DNA from: Lentzea waywayandensis
GTDB taxonomy: Bacteria; Actinomycetota; Actinomycetes; Mycobacteriales; Pseudonocardiaceae
NCBI RefSeq assembly: GCF_900115955.1
Contig: NZ_FOYL01000012.1
Location: 186,001 to 250,000 of the forward strand
DNA: 64,000 bases
Direction of reading: 5' to 3'
In this document: piece after piece, positions 8,118-15,908 of the stretch
Layout: each line of letters begins with the position of its first letter
How positions within the stretch are numbered: the stretch's first letter is position 1
Translations under genes and position numbers: made by a program
Notes under the pieces: model-generated
The model's database searches: none
Seen by the model: the letters and a program-made list of their open reading frames with translations, nothing else
What the model was told of the DNA's origin: nothing

Positions 8118-9055
8118 CGGTGGTTGACGCCGACACGGCGCAACTGGGCGCGACCGCCCTTTCCGCCCCGGCCGACGAGGATCTCGACCTGCTCCTGCTG
8201 ATCCGGCACTTCGAGCTGCGGCTGCTCGACCTGTTCACCGCGGGACAGCTGCACGGCACCACGCACACCTGCCTCGGCCAGGAGTACGTACCGGTCGCCC
8301 TGCAACCGCTTTTGTCCACTGTGGACTTCGTGTTCAGCAACCACCGCGGGCACGGCCACTACCTGGCGCGGTACTCCGATCCGGTCGGGTTGCTGGCCGA
8401 GATCATGGGCCGGGCGGGCGCTGTGTGCCACGGTGTCGGCGGCAGCCAGCACATCCTGCGCGACGGGTACCTGTCGACCGGGGTGCAGGGCCAGAGCCTG
8501 CCGGTGGCCGCGGGGGTCGCGATGCACCTGCGGCGGTCGCGACCCGGAGCGCTGGCTCTGGCCTACGTCGGCGACGGCACCTGGGGTGAGGGCGCGGTCT
8601 ACGAGGCGCTGAACATGGCCGCGTTGTGGCGGCTGCCGCTGCTGGTCGTGGTGGAGCACAACGGGATAGCGCAGTCGACGCCGACGTCGGCGCAGCTGGC
8701 CGGGACCATCGCGGGCCGGGCGGCGGCGTTCGGGATTCCCCACCACCGCACCGAGTCCGTGGACGTCAACGTGATCCGCGCCGAACTCGGGCCGCTGGTG
8801 GCCAGGGTGCGCACCGAGTGCGTGCCGCTGGTCGTCGAGTTCGCCACCCACCGGCTCGGCCCGCACAGCAAGGGTGACGACTCACGGCCACCCGAGGTGA
8901 TCGAGCACGCCCGCCGCCATGACTGGTACGCACGCTACCGCGAGGCGTTTCCCGAGCGGTTCGCCGAGGCCGACGCACGGGCCGCGGCCCGGATCGCCGC
9001 GGTCGCCGACGAGTGTGCGGCCCGGCCTCCCGTGACCTGGCAGGCGAGCGCATGA
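8114..9055 (+). CDS. 2-oxoacid dehydrogenase-like E1 alpha subunit (thiamine diphosphate enzyme)
   Basis: 313 aa, ATG overlapping the previous stop. It matches the alpha subunit of pyruvate, branched-chain or acetoin dehydrogenase E1. The early block has TCLGQE and SNHRGHGHY, followed by a GVGGSQH segment. The ThDP/Mg motif starts at GDGTWGEG and runs about 28 residues to VVVEHNG; the final NN of the usual motif is HN here. E1alpha and E1beta form a heterotetramer that decarboxylates a 2-oxoacid and hands the acyl or hydroxyalkyl group to a lipoyl domain. No E3 gene is visible nearby, so this is probably a biosynthetic acyl donor rather than a housekeeping complex. Two-carbon transfer systems of this general type supply extender units in naphthyridinomycin-class pathways. 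The actual 2-oxoacid cannot be read from the sequence; pyruvate or a branched-chain keto acid is possible given the nearby aminotransferase. Confidence 0.88.
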   Translation: MTVVDADTAQLGATALSAPADEDLDLLLLIRHFELRLLDLFTAGQLHGTTHTCLGQEYVPVALQPLLSTVDFVFSNHRGHGHYLARYSDPVGLLAEIMGRAGAVCHGVGGSQHILRDGYLSTGVQGQSLPVAAGVAMHLRRSRPGALALAYVGDGTWGEGAVYEALNMAALWRLPLLVVVEHNGIAQSTPTSAQLAGTIAGRAAAFGIPHHRTESVDVNVIRAELGPLVARVRTECVPLVVEFATHRLGPHSKGDDSRPPEVIEHARRHDWYARYREAFPERFAEADARAAARIAAVADECAARPPVTWQASA

Positions 9056-10089
9056 GCCGGCCGGAGCGGGTGGTGGAGAACCTGAACCGCGCACTGCACG
9101 CCCACCTGGCGGCCGATCCCCGTCTGTACCTGCTGGGCGAGGACGTCGAGGACCCGTACGGCGGTGCGTTCAAGGTCACCAAGGGACTGTCCACTGTGTA
9201 CGGGGAACGGGTGATCGGCACGCCGTTGAGCGAGGGCGGCATCGTCGGCGTGGCCGGCGGTCTGGCACTGGCCGGGGACAAGGCGCTGGTGGAGATCATG
9301 TTCGGCGACTTCGCCGCGCTGGCCTTCGACCAGCTGCTCAACTTCGCCAGCAAGTCCGTGTCGATGTACGGCCGGCCGGTCCCGATGCACCTCGTGGTGC
9401 GCTGCCCGTCCGGTGGCGGGCGCGGGTACGGGCCCACCCACAGCCAGAGCCTGCAGAAGCACTTCGTCGGCATTCCCGGCCTGGCCCTGTACGAGATGTC
9501 GCCGTTCCACGACAACCACGACGTGCTGGGCCGCATGCTCGGCGCCGGCTCGCCCGGCGTCTTCTTCGAGGACAAGGTGTTGTACACCCACCGGATGGCC
9601 GCCGCGGGCGTGGTCGACGAGCTGTTCCGGTTCGACTTCCTCGACCAGGCAGGGGAGTTCGCCCGGATCTACGCGGACGACCCCGGTGAGCTCGACTGCC
9701 TGCTCATCGGGGCCGGTGGGATGACCGACCGCGCGCTGACCGCCATGCGGGAGCTGCTGCTGGTCGACGAGATCGCCGTCCAATTGGTGGTGCCGTCCCG
9801 GCTGTACCCGTTCGACGTCGAGCCCGTGCTCCCACTCGCGGCCAAGGCCGGCGTCGTGTGCGTGGTCGAGGAGAGCACCGCGGGCGGCACCTGGGGAGCG
9901 GAGGTGGCAGCCGTTCTGCACACCCGGTTGTGGGAGACGCTGCGCCGGCCGGTCCGGCTGGTGCACTCCGCCGACAGCATCATTCCCACCGCCACCCATC
10001 TGGAGCGAGAGGTGCTCGTGGGCGCCGCCACGATCCGTGCGGCTGTGAAGTCCGAACTGGCCTCGCGGCGGGAAAGGAGCCTGACGTGA
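9052..10089 (+). CDS. 2-oxoacid dehydrogenase-like E1 beta subunit
   Basis: 345 aa; ATG at 9052 overlaps the E1alpha stop (ATGA). A frame-compatible GTG at 9013 lies inside E1alpha and is not needed. It contains the E1beta pyrimidine-binding core: LLGEDVEDPYGGAFKVTKGL, then TPLSEGGIVGVAGGLALAG (the conserved Glu polarises ThDP), then the GYGPTHSQSLQKHF segment and the IPGL turn. The C-terminal transketolase-like domain ends with the usual EESTAGGTWGAEV region. Length is normal for the family. Gene order alpha-beta-E2 with four-base overlaps is that of a dedicated complex, and all three sit inside the NRPS operon. Some positions differ from the pyruvate dehydrogenase consensus (for example FGDFAALAFDQ for FADFIYPAFDQ), consistent with a specialised substrate. 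Confidence 0.88.
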   Translation: MSRPERVVENLNRALHAHLAADPRLYLLGEDVEDPYGGAFKVTKGLSTVYGERVIGTPLSEGGIVGVAGGLALAGDKALVEIMFGDFAALAFDQLLNFASKSVSMYGRPVPMHLVVRCPSGGGRGYGPTHSQSLQKHFVGIPGLALYEMSPFHDNHDVLGRMLGAGSPGVFFEDKVLYTHRMAAAGVVDELFRFDFLDQAGEFARIYADDPGELDCLLIGAGGMTDRALTAMRELLLVDEIAVQLVVPSRLYPFDVEPVLPLAAKAGVVCVVEESTAGGTWGAEVAAVLHTRLWETLRRPVRLVHSADSIIPTATHLEREVLVGAATIRAAVKSELASRRERSLT

Positions 10090-11228
10090 TCGACGTCGAG
10101 GTGCCGAAGCTGAACAACAACGACGCCGGCTACGTCCTGACCGACTGGCTGGTCGAGGAGGGACGGTGGGTGCGGCCCGGTGATCCCATCGCGGTGATCG
10201 AGACGTCGAAGACGGCCGAGGAGCTGATCAGTGAGCAGGGCGGGGTACTGCACCAGGTCGTGCCGGAGTCGGCGGAGTGCCAGGGCGGCGACGTCGTCGG
10301 GCACCTGTTCGACTCGGAGGAGGACCACCGGCGGTTCACCGCGGAACTGGACACCGGTGTGCCGGCTCCGGACGAGGCGGAGGTCACGACCGGGCCGGTG
10401 CTGACCGAACCGGCGCGTGCTCTGGCCGAGCGGCACGGGATCGGGCTCGCCGAGTTCGGCGGCCTCGGGCGAGCGGTGGTCCGCGAGTCGGACGTGCAGC
10501 GCCTGCTCGACGAACGGGGGAGCACCGGCGAGTCCGATGTGGACGTCCACGAGCCGGGCCGGGTGCAGCGTGCGGTCGCGGCCGCGGTCACCGAGTCGCA
10601 TCGGTCCATCCCGGCCGCGTTCACCGCGATCGCCGTACCGGTCGACGCCGCGCTCGCGGAGGCGGCCCGGCGCTCCGCCTCCGGTGACAGCTGGATCGGG
10701 CTGCCCGAGTTGCTCGTCGCCGTCGTCGGCGCGCTGCACCGGGACTTTCCGATCTGTTATGGACATCCGCTCGCCGACGGCACGGTCGCGCTGCCGCGTG
10801 GCGCGCACGTCGGGGTCACGATCGACGTCGGGAAGGGCCTGAAGGTCCCCGTCGTCCGCGACGCGCACCAGCGGTCAGTCGCCGAGCTCGCCGACGTGCT
10901 CATGGACTTCCGGATCCGGGCCATGCGGGACACGTTGCGCCCGGCCGATCTCGAGGGCGGCAACATCCTGGTCTCGCTCAACAACGAGGAGGACGTGCTG
11001 GTGGCGACGCCCATCGTCATGCCGGGGCAGATCTGCGCGCTGTCCCTGGCCGGCACGCGGCAGGAGCCGGTGCCGGGCGCGGACGGGACACCGGCGTTCC
11101 GCTCGGTCGTCCACATCGGACTGGCCTACGACCACCGCTTCGTCAACGGCCGCGAAGCGATTCGGTTCCTGCGCGCGGTGCGGGCCGGGCTGGAGACCGC
11201 GGGGAGTGACGCAGATGCGGCCCGCTGA
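10086..11228 (+). CDS. 2-oxoacid dehydrogenase E2-like acyltransferase with one lipoyl domain
   Basis: 380 aa, GTG overlapping the E1beta stop (GTGA). Residues 1-80 form a lipoyl domain with the lysine in ETSKTAEE, which corresponds to ETDK in most E2 proteins. A peripheral-subunit-binding domain follows (PARALAERHGIGL through VVRESDVQRLL), then the catalytic acyltransferase domain. The catalytic motif DHRxxDG reads DHRFVNG: the histidine is present but the second Asp is Asn. The conserved LNNEEDVLVATPIV block replaces the usual SNxG...F.PI region. The enzyme would carry an acyl group from E1 on its lipoyl arm and transfer it to a thiol, here plausibly a carrier-protein phosphopantetheine rather than CoA. 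The family also includes tetronate-cluster acyltransferases that act alongside FkbH proteins, which fits the FkbH-like gene that follows. Confidence 0.86.
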   Translation: MIDVEVPKLNNNDAGYVLTDWLVEEGRWVRPGDPIAVIETSKTAEELISEQGGVLHQVVPESAECQGGDVVGHLFDSEEDHRRFTAELDTGVPAPDEAEVTTGPVLTEPARALAERHGIGLAEFGGLGRAVVRESDVQRLLDERGSTGESDVDVHEPGRVQRAVAAAVTESHRSIPAAFTAIAVPVDAALAEAARRSASGDSWIGLPELLVAVVGALHRDFPICYGHPLADGTVALPRGAHVGVTIDVGKGLKVPVVRDAHQRSVAELADVLMDFRIRAMRDTLRPADLEGGNILVSLNNEEDVLVATPIVMPGQICALSLAGTRQEPVPGADGTPAFRSVVHIGLAYDHRFVNGREAIRFLRAVRAGLETAGSDADAAR

Positions 11229-12801
11229 GCCCGCCGTCGCACTCCGAGCCCGGTGGCAGCGGACCAAGGACAGCCAGCCCGCGCCGGAGCTGACCATCGG
11301 TCTGCTCGCCAGCTACACGATCGACCCGGTCGTTCCGTACCTCCAGCTGTTGTCGTCCGATGTGGACCTGCCGGTGGCCGCCACCGTCGGGCCGTTCGGC
11401 CAGATCATGGCGCAGTGCCTCGACGACCACGGGGAGATGGCTCGCCTGCGCCCGGACGTCCTGGTGGTCGCGCCCCGCCTGGAGGACCTGCCGGCAGGCG
11501 CATTGGACGGCGCCGGCGCGGCGGACGAGCTCATCGGGATGGCAGATGCGGTGCTGGCGGCCGCGGGGCGTTGGGAGTGCTGCCCGCTCTTCGTGCTGCC
11601 GGCCCTGCCGTGGCATGCGCCGAACGGTGTCGGCGACGCCGGCCGGGCCGACGGCGTCATGGCGACGGCGAACGCCGCCCGCGCGGCGCTGCGCGCACAC
11701 CTGTCCGGTCGGCCCGGGGTGCTGGTGGCCGACGCGGAGGAGGCGGTCCGCACGGTCGGCACCTCGCACGCCTTCCACCCCGTGATGTACCGGTTCGCTC
11801 GCATTCCGTACAGCGAGGAGGTCTTCCGCGAGCTGGGCGCGAACCTGGCCCGGTTGCTGCGGATCCGCTACGCGGGCCGGCCGCGGACGGCGCTCGTGGA
11901 CGCGTCCAGCCTGCTGGAGTCCCTGATGGACGACAGCGTCGTCACCTTCCTGGCCGACCTCAGGGCGGCCGGGTTCCGGCTCGTGCTGCGCGCCACCGGG
12001 GATCCAGAAGCGTTGTGGGACACCGTGGTCGGCGCCGCACCGCAGCTGGCCCACGAACTGCTCGACGGCTGGGTCGTGGACGCCCGGCCGGCCACCGAGC
12101 AGCTGGCCGGCGTGGTCGCCGACGCCGGCCGGCTGCTCGTCCTCACCGCCGATCCCGCTCTGGCCGCACTGGCAGAGGACGTCGACGGTGCCTCGGCCCT
12201 GCTGCTGGACGTCGCACCGGAGTCCTGGTCGTCGGCGGCGCACGCTGCCGGGGTGTTCGACTGGCTGCCGGGCGGAGCCGTCCGGGTGCCGGAGCGGCGG
12301 GATCGCCCCGCGGCGGCGCTGTCCCTGCAGGACTACATCGCCGGGCTGGCTGTGTCGGTCGGCTTCCACGAGGTCACCGCCGGTCTGCGGGACAAGGCGG
12401 TGGAGATCGTCGCCAGGGCCAAGGACTTCGTGTTCGGCCTGCCGGATCCGTCCGGCCGGCTCACCGCGACGCCCGGCAGGCAGGTGTTCGCCGCGAAGGT
12501 CACGGACCGGACCGGCGACTACGGGTTCGGCGCGGTGGTCGGGATGGACTGCGCCGGTGACCGGTGCACGGTGGATCTGCTGTCGATCTCCTGCCCGGTG
12601 ATGGGCCGCGGCGTGGAGGACACGCTGCTCGACGAGATCGTGCGGCGGGCAGGAGACGGCGGCTGCGACACCGTCGAACTGTGCTGGCAGGCCACCGGCC
12701 GGAACGGGGTCGCCGTCGAGTTCGTCGAGGCCGCGACGCGGCGGACGTGGACTTCGCCCACAGGGCGTGAGATCAAGGTCCGCGGCGTCGAGGTCCACTA
12801 G
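11215..12801 (+). CDS. Free-standing FkbH-like protein with a degenerate HAD domain
   Basis: ATG at 11215 is preferred because GGGGAG at 11201-11206 lies eight bases upstream; a GTG at 11206 overlaps that site. It overlaps the E2 gene by 14 bases; 528 aa. FkbH proteins have an N-terminal SGNH-like region, a HAD IIIC domain and a C-terminal acetyltransferase-like region, and make glyceryl-ACP from 1,3-bisphosphoglycerate. The C-terminal part is well preserved (LSLQDYIAGLAVSV, then KVTDRTGDYGF and LSISCPVMGRGVEDTLL). The HAD nucleophile loop, DLDNT in active enzymes, reads DASSL, keeping the first Asp but losing the second. The N-terminal part (TIGLLASYTIDPV, PYLQLL, GPFGQI) follows the family plan. 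It may have lost phosphatase or acyl-loading activity and act on carriers in another way. It is the last gene of the plus-strand operon. Confidence 0.82.
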   Translation: MRPAEPAVALRARWQRTKDSQPAPELTIGLLASYTIDPVVPYLQLLSSDVDLPVAATVGPFGQIMAQCLDDHGEMARLRPDVLVVAPRLEDLPAGALDGAGAADELIGMADAVLAAAGRWECCPLFVLPALPWHAPNGVGDAGRADGVMATANAARAALRAHLSGRPGVLVADAEEAVRTVGTSHAFHPVMYRFARIPYSEEVFRELGANLARLLRIRYAGRPRTALVDASSLLESLMDDSVVTFLADLRAAGFRLVLRATGDPEALWDTVVGAAPQLAHELLDGWVVDARPATEQLAGVVADAGRLLVLTADPALAALAEDVDGASALLLDVAPESWSSAAHAAGVFDWLPGGAVRVPERRDRPAAALSLQDYIAGLAVSVGFHEVTAGLRDKAVEIVARAKDFVFGLPDPSGRLTATPGRQVFAAKVTDRTGDYGFGAVVGMDCAGDRCTVDLLSISCPVMGRGVEDTLLDEIVRRAGDGGCDTVELCWQATGRNGVAVEFVEAATRRTWTSPTGREIKVRGVEVH

Positions 12802-12823
12802 GCGTACCCGACTCCGCGTGGCG

Positions 12824-14395
12824 TCATCGAGACTGCGCGCAGGGGCCGACGGCGCGGGCGTCCGAGCCCGGCTTGAGGTCCGTGGCCAGCAGTTCGGCCA
12901 CGAAGCGGGCGATGCCGAGCTCGCGTCGCCCGGTGAGCTGGACCGCGACGACCCGCAGCGCGATCGGCTGCTGCTCGCAGATCGCCACCAGGTCGTCGAC
13001 GGCGGCCGGCTCGGCCGCCGTGCGTCGCTCGCCGACGATCGAGGTGAGCAGGTTCCGAGCGTCCGATCTGGACAGTGCGCCGAGCCGGATCGGCTCGGCG
13101 CCGTCCCGCGCCACCAGGTCGTCGAGCGTGTTCCGCGAGGTGACCATCGTCTGGCAGGACCGCGTGCCCGGCAGGAGGGGACGTACCTGAGCCGATGTCG
13201 CCGCGTCGTCGAGCACGATCAGCATCCGGGCCGAGGCGAGCAGCGAGCGGTAGTCGGCCGCGGCCTCGGCGACGTCGGACGGGATCCGCTCGGGCGGCAT
13301 GCCGAGCGCGCGCAGCACGTGGGCGAGGGCGGCCGCGGGTCCGACCGGGTCGGGGCTTGAGCCGCGCAGGTCCAGGTACAGCTCACCGTCCGGGAACTCC
13401 TCGGCCGCTCGGTGTGCCCAGTGCGCGCAGAGCGCCGTCTTGCCGATCCCGGCTGGTCCGGACACCACGACCGTCACCCTGGACCGGTCACGTGCGCAGA
13501 GCGCGTCGAGCCTGGCCAGTTCGGCTCGGCGGCCTTCGAAATGCGCGACGCCGTGCGGCAGCTGACGTGGCCTGGCCGGTGGGCTCCACCCGGTTCGCGT
13601 GCTCACGGACTCACGGCCCGCCGCCGGCACCGCCTCGACTACCAGTTGCCGGGCCGGTACGCCACGCAGGATCGCCAGCTCCATTTCACGCAGCTCCGCG
13701 CTCGGCTCGATGCCGAGCTCGTCGTTGAGCAACCGGCGACCGGCGCGGTAGGCGGCGAGGGCGTCGGCGGCCCGGCCCGTCCGGTACAGGGCGAGCATGT
13801 ACCGGCGGCGGAGTCCCTCGTGCAGCGGATAAGGGTTGAGCAGACCGGCGAGCTCGGACACGAGCTCCGCGTGCCGGCCGAGGGCCAGCTCGGTGTCCAG
13901 CCGGCGTTGCAGCACCAGCAGACGGCGCTCCTCCAGCCGAGCCGTCTCCGACTCGGCGAACCGGCCACCGAGCCCGTCCAGCGGGATACCACGCCAGACC
14001 CCCAGTGCCGTGCGGAACGACGTGAACGCTTCCGTCAACCGTCCAGCGGCCAGTGCTCGCTCACCCGCCGCCGCGGCGTCCTCGAATCTCTCGACGTCGA
14101 CCACGACCGGCGGCGAATGCAGGATGTACCCGGTTTGGGTGGTCTCCAGCGCGGCCGGTTCACCGGTGCTCGCCGTGAGGGCACGGCGCACGGCGGAAAC
14201 GTGCACGTGGATCTGGTTGCGGACGGCGACCGGGGTGTCCTCCTCCCACAAGGCGCTGATGATCCGGGAGACCGGGACCAGTTGGTTGACGCGTGCGGCC
14301 AGCAACGCGAGAAGAAGCCGTTGTTTTCGGCGTCTGATGCGGATCGGCGTGCCGCCGGACATGATCTCGACAGGACCCAGAATGTGAATGTGCAC
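12824..14395 (-). CDS. SARP-family regulator with NB-ARC domain
   Basis: 523 aa. The GTG at 14395 begins VHIHILGPVEI and has a six-G purine run four bases upstream; a longer open frame beyond it is not coding-like. Residues 1-95 are the OmpR-type winged helix typical of SARP activators (RRRKQRLLLALL, VSRIISALW, QIHVHVSAVRRAL). Residues 100-245 are the bacterial transcriptional activation domain, ending NDELGIEPSAELREME. An NB-ARC NTPase domain follows (Walker A GPAGIGKTALC, LIVLDDA, MVTSRN) and the protein stops just after it, lacking the TPR tail of full-length AfsR. SARPs bind direct repeats overlapping promoter -35 regions of antibiotic clusters, so this is the probable pathway-specific activator. 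It converges with the NRPS operon, with only 22 bases between the two stops. Confidence 0.9.
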   Translation of the reverse strand: MHIHILGPVEIMSGGTPIRIRRRKQRLLLALLAARVNQLVPVSRIISALWEEDTPVAVRNQIHVHVSAVRRALTASTGEPAALETTQTGYILHSPPVVVDVERFEDAAAAGERALAAGRLTEAFTSFRTALGVWRGIPLDGLGGRFAESETARLEERRLLVLQRRLDTELALGRHAELVSELAGLLNPYPLHEGLRRRYMLALYRTGRAADALAAYRAGRRLLNDELGIEPSAELREMELAILRGVPARQLVVEAVPAAGRESVSTRTGWSPPARPRQLPHGVAHFEGRRAELARLDALCARDRSRVTVVVSGPAGIGKTALCAHWAHRAAEEFPDGELYLDLRGSSPDPVGPAAALAHVLRALGMPPERIPSDVAEAAADYRSLLASARMLIVLDDAATSAQVRPLLPGTRSCQTMVTSRNTLDDLVARDGAEPIRLGALSRSDARNLLTSIVGERRTAAEPAAVDDLVAICEQQPIALRVVAVQLTGRRELGIARFVAELLATDLKPGSDARAVGPCAQSR

Positions 14396-14507
14396 GTTTC
14401 CCCCCGTGCGGCGAGTGCGGGGAGAAGCCGTGTTCCCCCCGGAACACCGCCAACCATGGCAAGCCTCGTCGACAACCCGTCGACAATCCGTCGACAGGAA
14501 CGATCCG

Positions 14508-15851
14508 TTACCGGTCGGCGTCCTGCGGCTGAGGCTCGGCAGCGCCTTCGACGGCCTGGTCGGGCAGCAGCTTCTCGGCGTCGCGGATGGCGGGGGTGAG
14601 AAAGCCGTACACGGCGAGGAGAACCGCAGCGGCTCCGGACAGGACGTACAGCACGGCGATGCCGGTGCCCGGCCCGGTTCCGGTGATGGGTCCGAAGATC
14701 GCGGCCAGCACACCGTCCGACCGCATGGCGGGTTCGAGGAGGTGGTCGGCGAGGAGGCCCGCGGAGATGTACGCGATCGGCAGCGCGACGTTCTCGGCCG
14801 CCTGCTGGGCGGCGAAGACACGACCCTGCAGGGCGCGTGGCACCTTCGCCTGCCAGATCGTCTGGTTGTAGCCGTCGATGAACGGAATGGCGCCCCAGCC
14901 GAGGGCCAGCGCGATCGACCAGATCAGGACGCTGTCGAAGCCGAACAGCATCCGGCCGGGGATGGCGAGGACGAGGACCCCGATGAGCATCCGGCGCACC
15001 ATGTGCGGCGTCGGCTTGAGCGTCGCGAGCCAGATGCCCGCCACGGTGCCACCGATCGCGCCCACCACCTGCACGATGCCGACGGCGTTGCTGTCGTTGC
15101 CCGTCCTGGCAAGGATCATCGGCGCGAACAGGACCCAGCCGACCGCGGAGAGGAAGCTGATGGAGAAGGTGATGAACAGCAGCCCGCGCAGCGAGGGACG
15201 GGCGGCGATGTAGCCGAACGCCATGGTCGTGTCGCGCAGGAAGCCGGGCTTGTCCGTGGTCTCGTCGCGCGGCGGCAGCGGGGGTAGCGCGACGGCGAAC
15301 ATGACGGCGGTGGCGATCAGGCAGGCCACGACCTGGATGGCCAGAATGGGCTCGACACCGACGGTCGCCATGAGCGGGGCGGCGATGGCGGGCGCGAAGA
15401 TGGCGGGTGCGGCGCGCAGCATTCCTATCATCGCGTTGGCGCGCGTCCAGCCCTCCTTCCTGACCATTCCGGTGATCGTCGCGGTGTAGGCCGGGACCTG
15501 GAACGACAGAAATGCCCCGGTCGCGAAGTTCACCACGTAGATGAGCCACAGGTCGACGTGACCGAACAGGTAGACGGCCAGCAGGATGGCGGTGGCCACG
15601 GCGGTTCCGACGTCGGCGGCGACGATGGTGACGCGGCGGCTCCACCGGTCGACCAGGGCGCCGGCGATGGGGGAGAACAGGATCGTCGAGCCGAACGCGA
15701 CGAACGCGAGCAGCGTGACGGCGGTGGCGGACTCGGTCTTCTGCCACAACCAGATCCCGATGGCGAACGTCGTCATCCGGGTGCCCACCGCGGAAAGCAT
15801 CTGTCCGATCCACAACACGCTGAACCCGGTGAAACCCGAAACACGCCGCAC
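14508..15851 (-). CDS. Major facilitator superfamily exporter
   Basis: About 447 aa with twelve predicted membrane segments of the MFS type (DHA-like exporters related to MefA and enterobactin exporters). Motif A appears as GALVDRWSRR between helices 2 and 3, and a second form occurs in the C-terminal half (QGRVFAAQQAAENVALPIA). It probably exports the cluster product or confers self-resistance. The start is uncertain: TTG at 15863 would include a TTA leucine codon but has GAGGGA directly abutting it, while GTG at 15851 has GGGG six bases upstream and is preferred. The gene ends 112 bases before the SARP start, and begins about 57 bases after the aminotransferase stop, all on the minus strand, suggesting one transcript. 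Confidence 0.88.
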   Translation of the reverse strand: MRRVSGFTGFSVLWIGQMLSAVGTRMTTFAIGIWLWQKTESATAVTLLAFVAFGSTILFSPIAGALVDRWSRRVTIVAADVGTAVATAILLAVYLFGHVDLWLIYVVNFATGAFLSFQVPAYTATITGMVRKEGWTRANAMIGMLRAAPAIFAPAIAAPLMATVGVEPILAIQVVACLIATAVMFAVALPPLPPRDETTDKPGFLRDTTMAFGYIAARPSLRGLLFITFSISFLSAVGWVLFAPMILARTGNDSNAVGIVQVVGAIGGTVAGIWLATLKPTPHMVRRMLIGVLVLAIPGRMLFGFDSVLIWSIALALGWGAIPFIDGYNQTIWQAKVPRALQGRVFAAQQAAENVALPIAYISAGLLADHLLEPAMRSDGVLAAIFGPITGTGPGTGIAVLYVLSGAAAVLLAVYGFLTPAIRDAEKLLPDQAVEGAAEPQPQDADR

Positions 15852-15908
15852 GGATAACCCCAATCCCTCGATCGCCGTCAGTCGTGACCAAGCAGCCCGC
15901 CGGCCTGG

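Noticed and set aside
15852..15863. A TTA (bldA-type) leucine codon at the start of the MFS gene.
   Set aside because: It is in the gene only if TTG 15863 is the start; the GTG at 15851 has a better-placed ribosome-binding site, so bldA control is not claimed.
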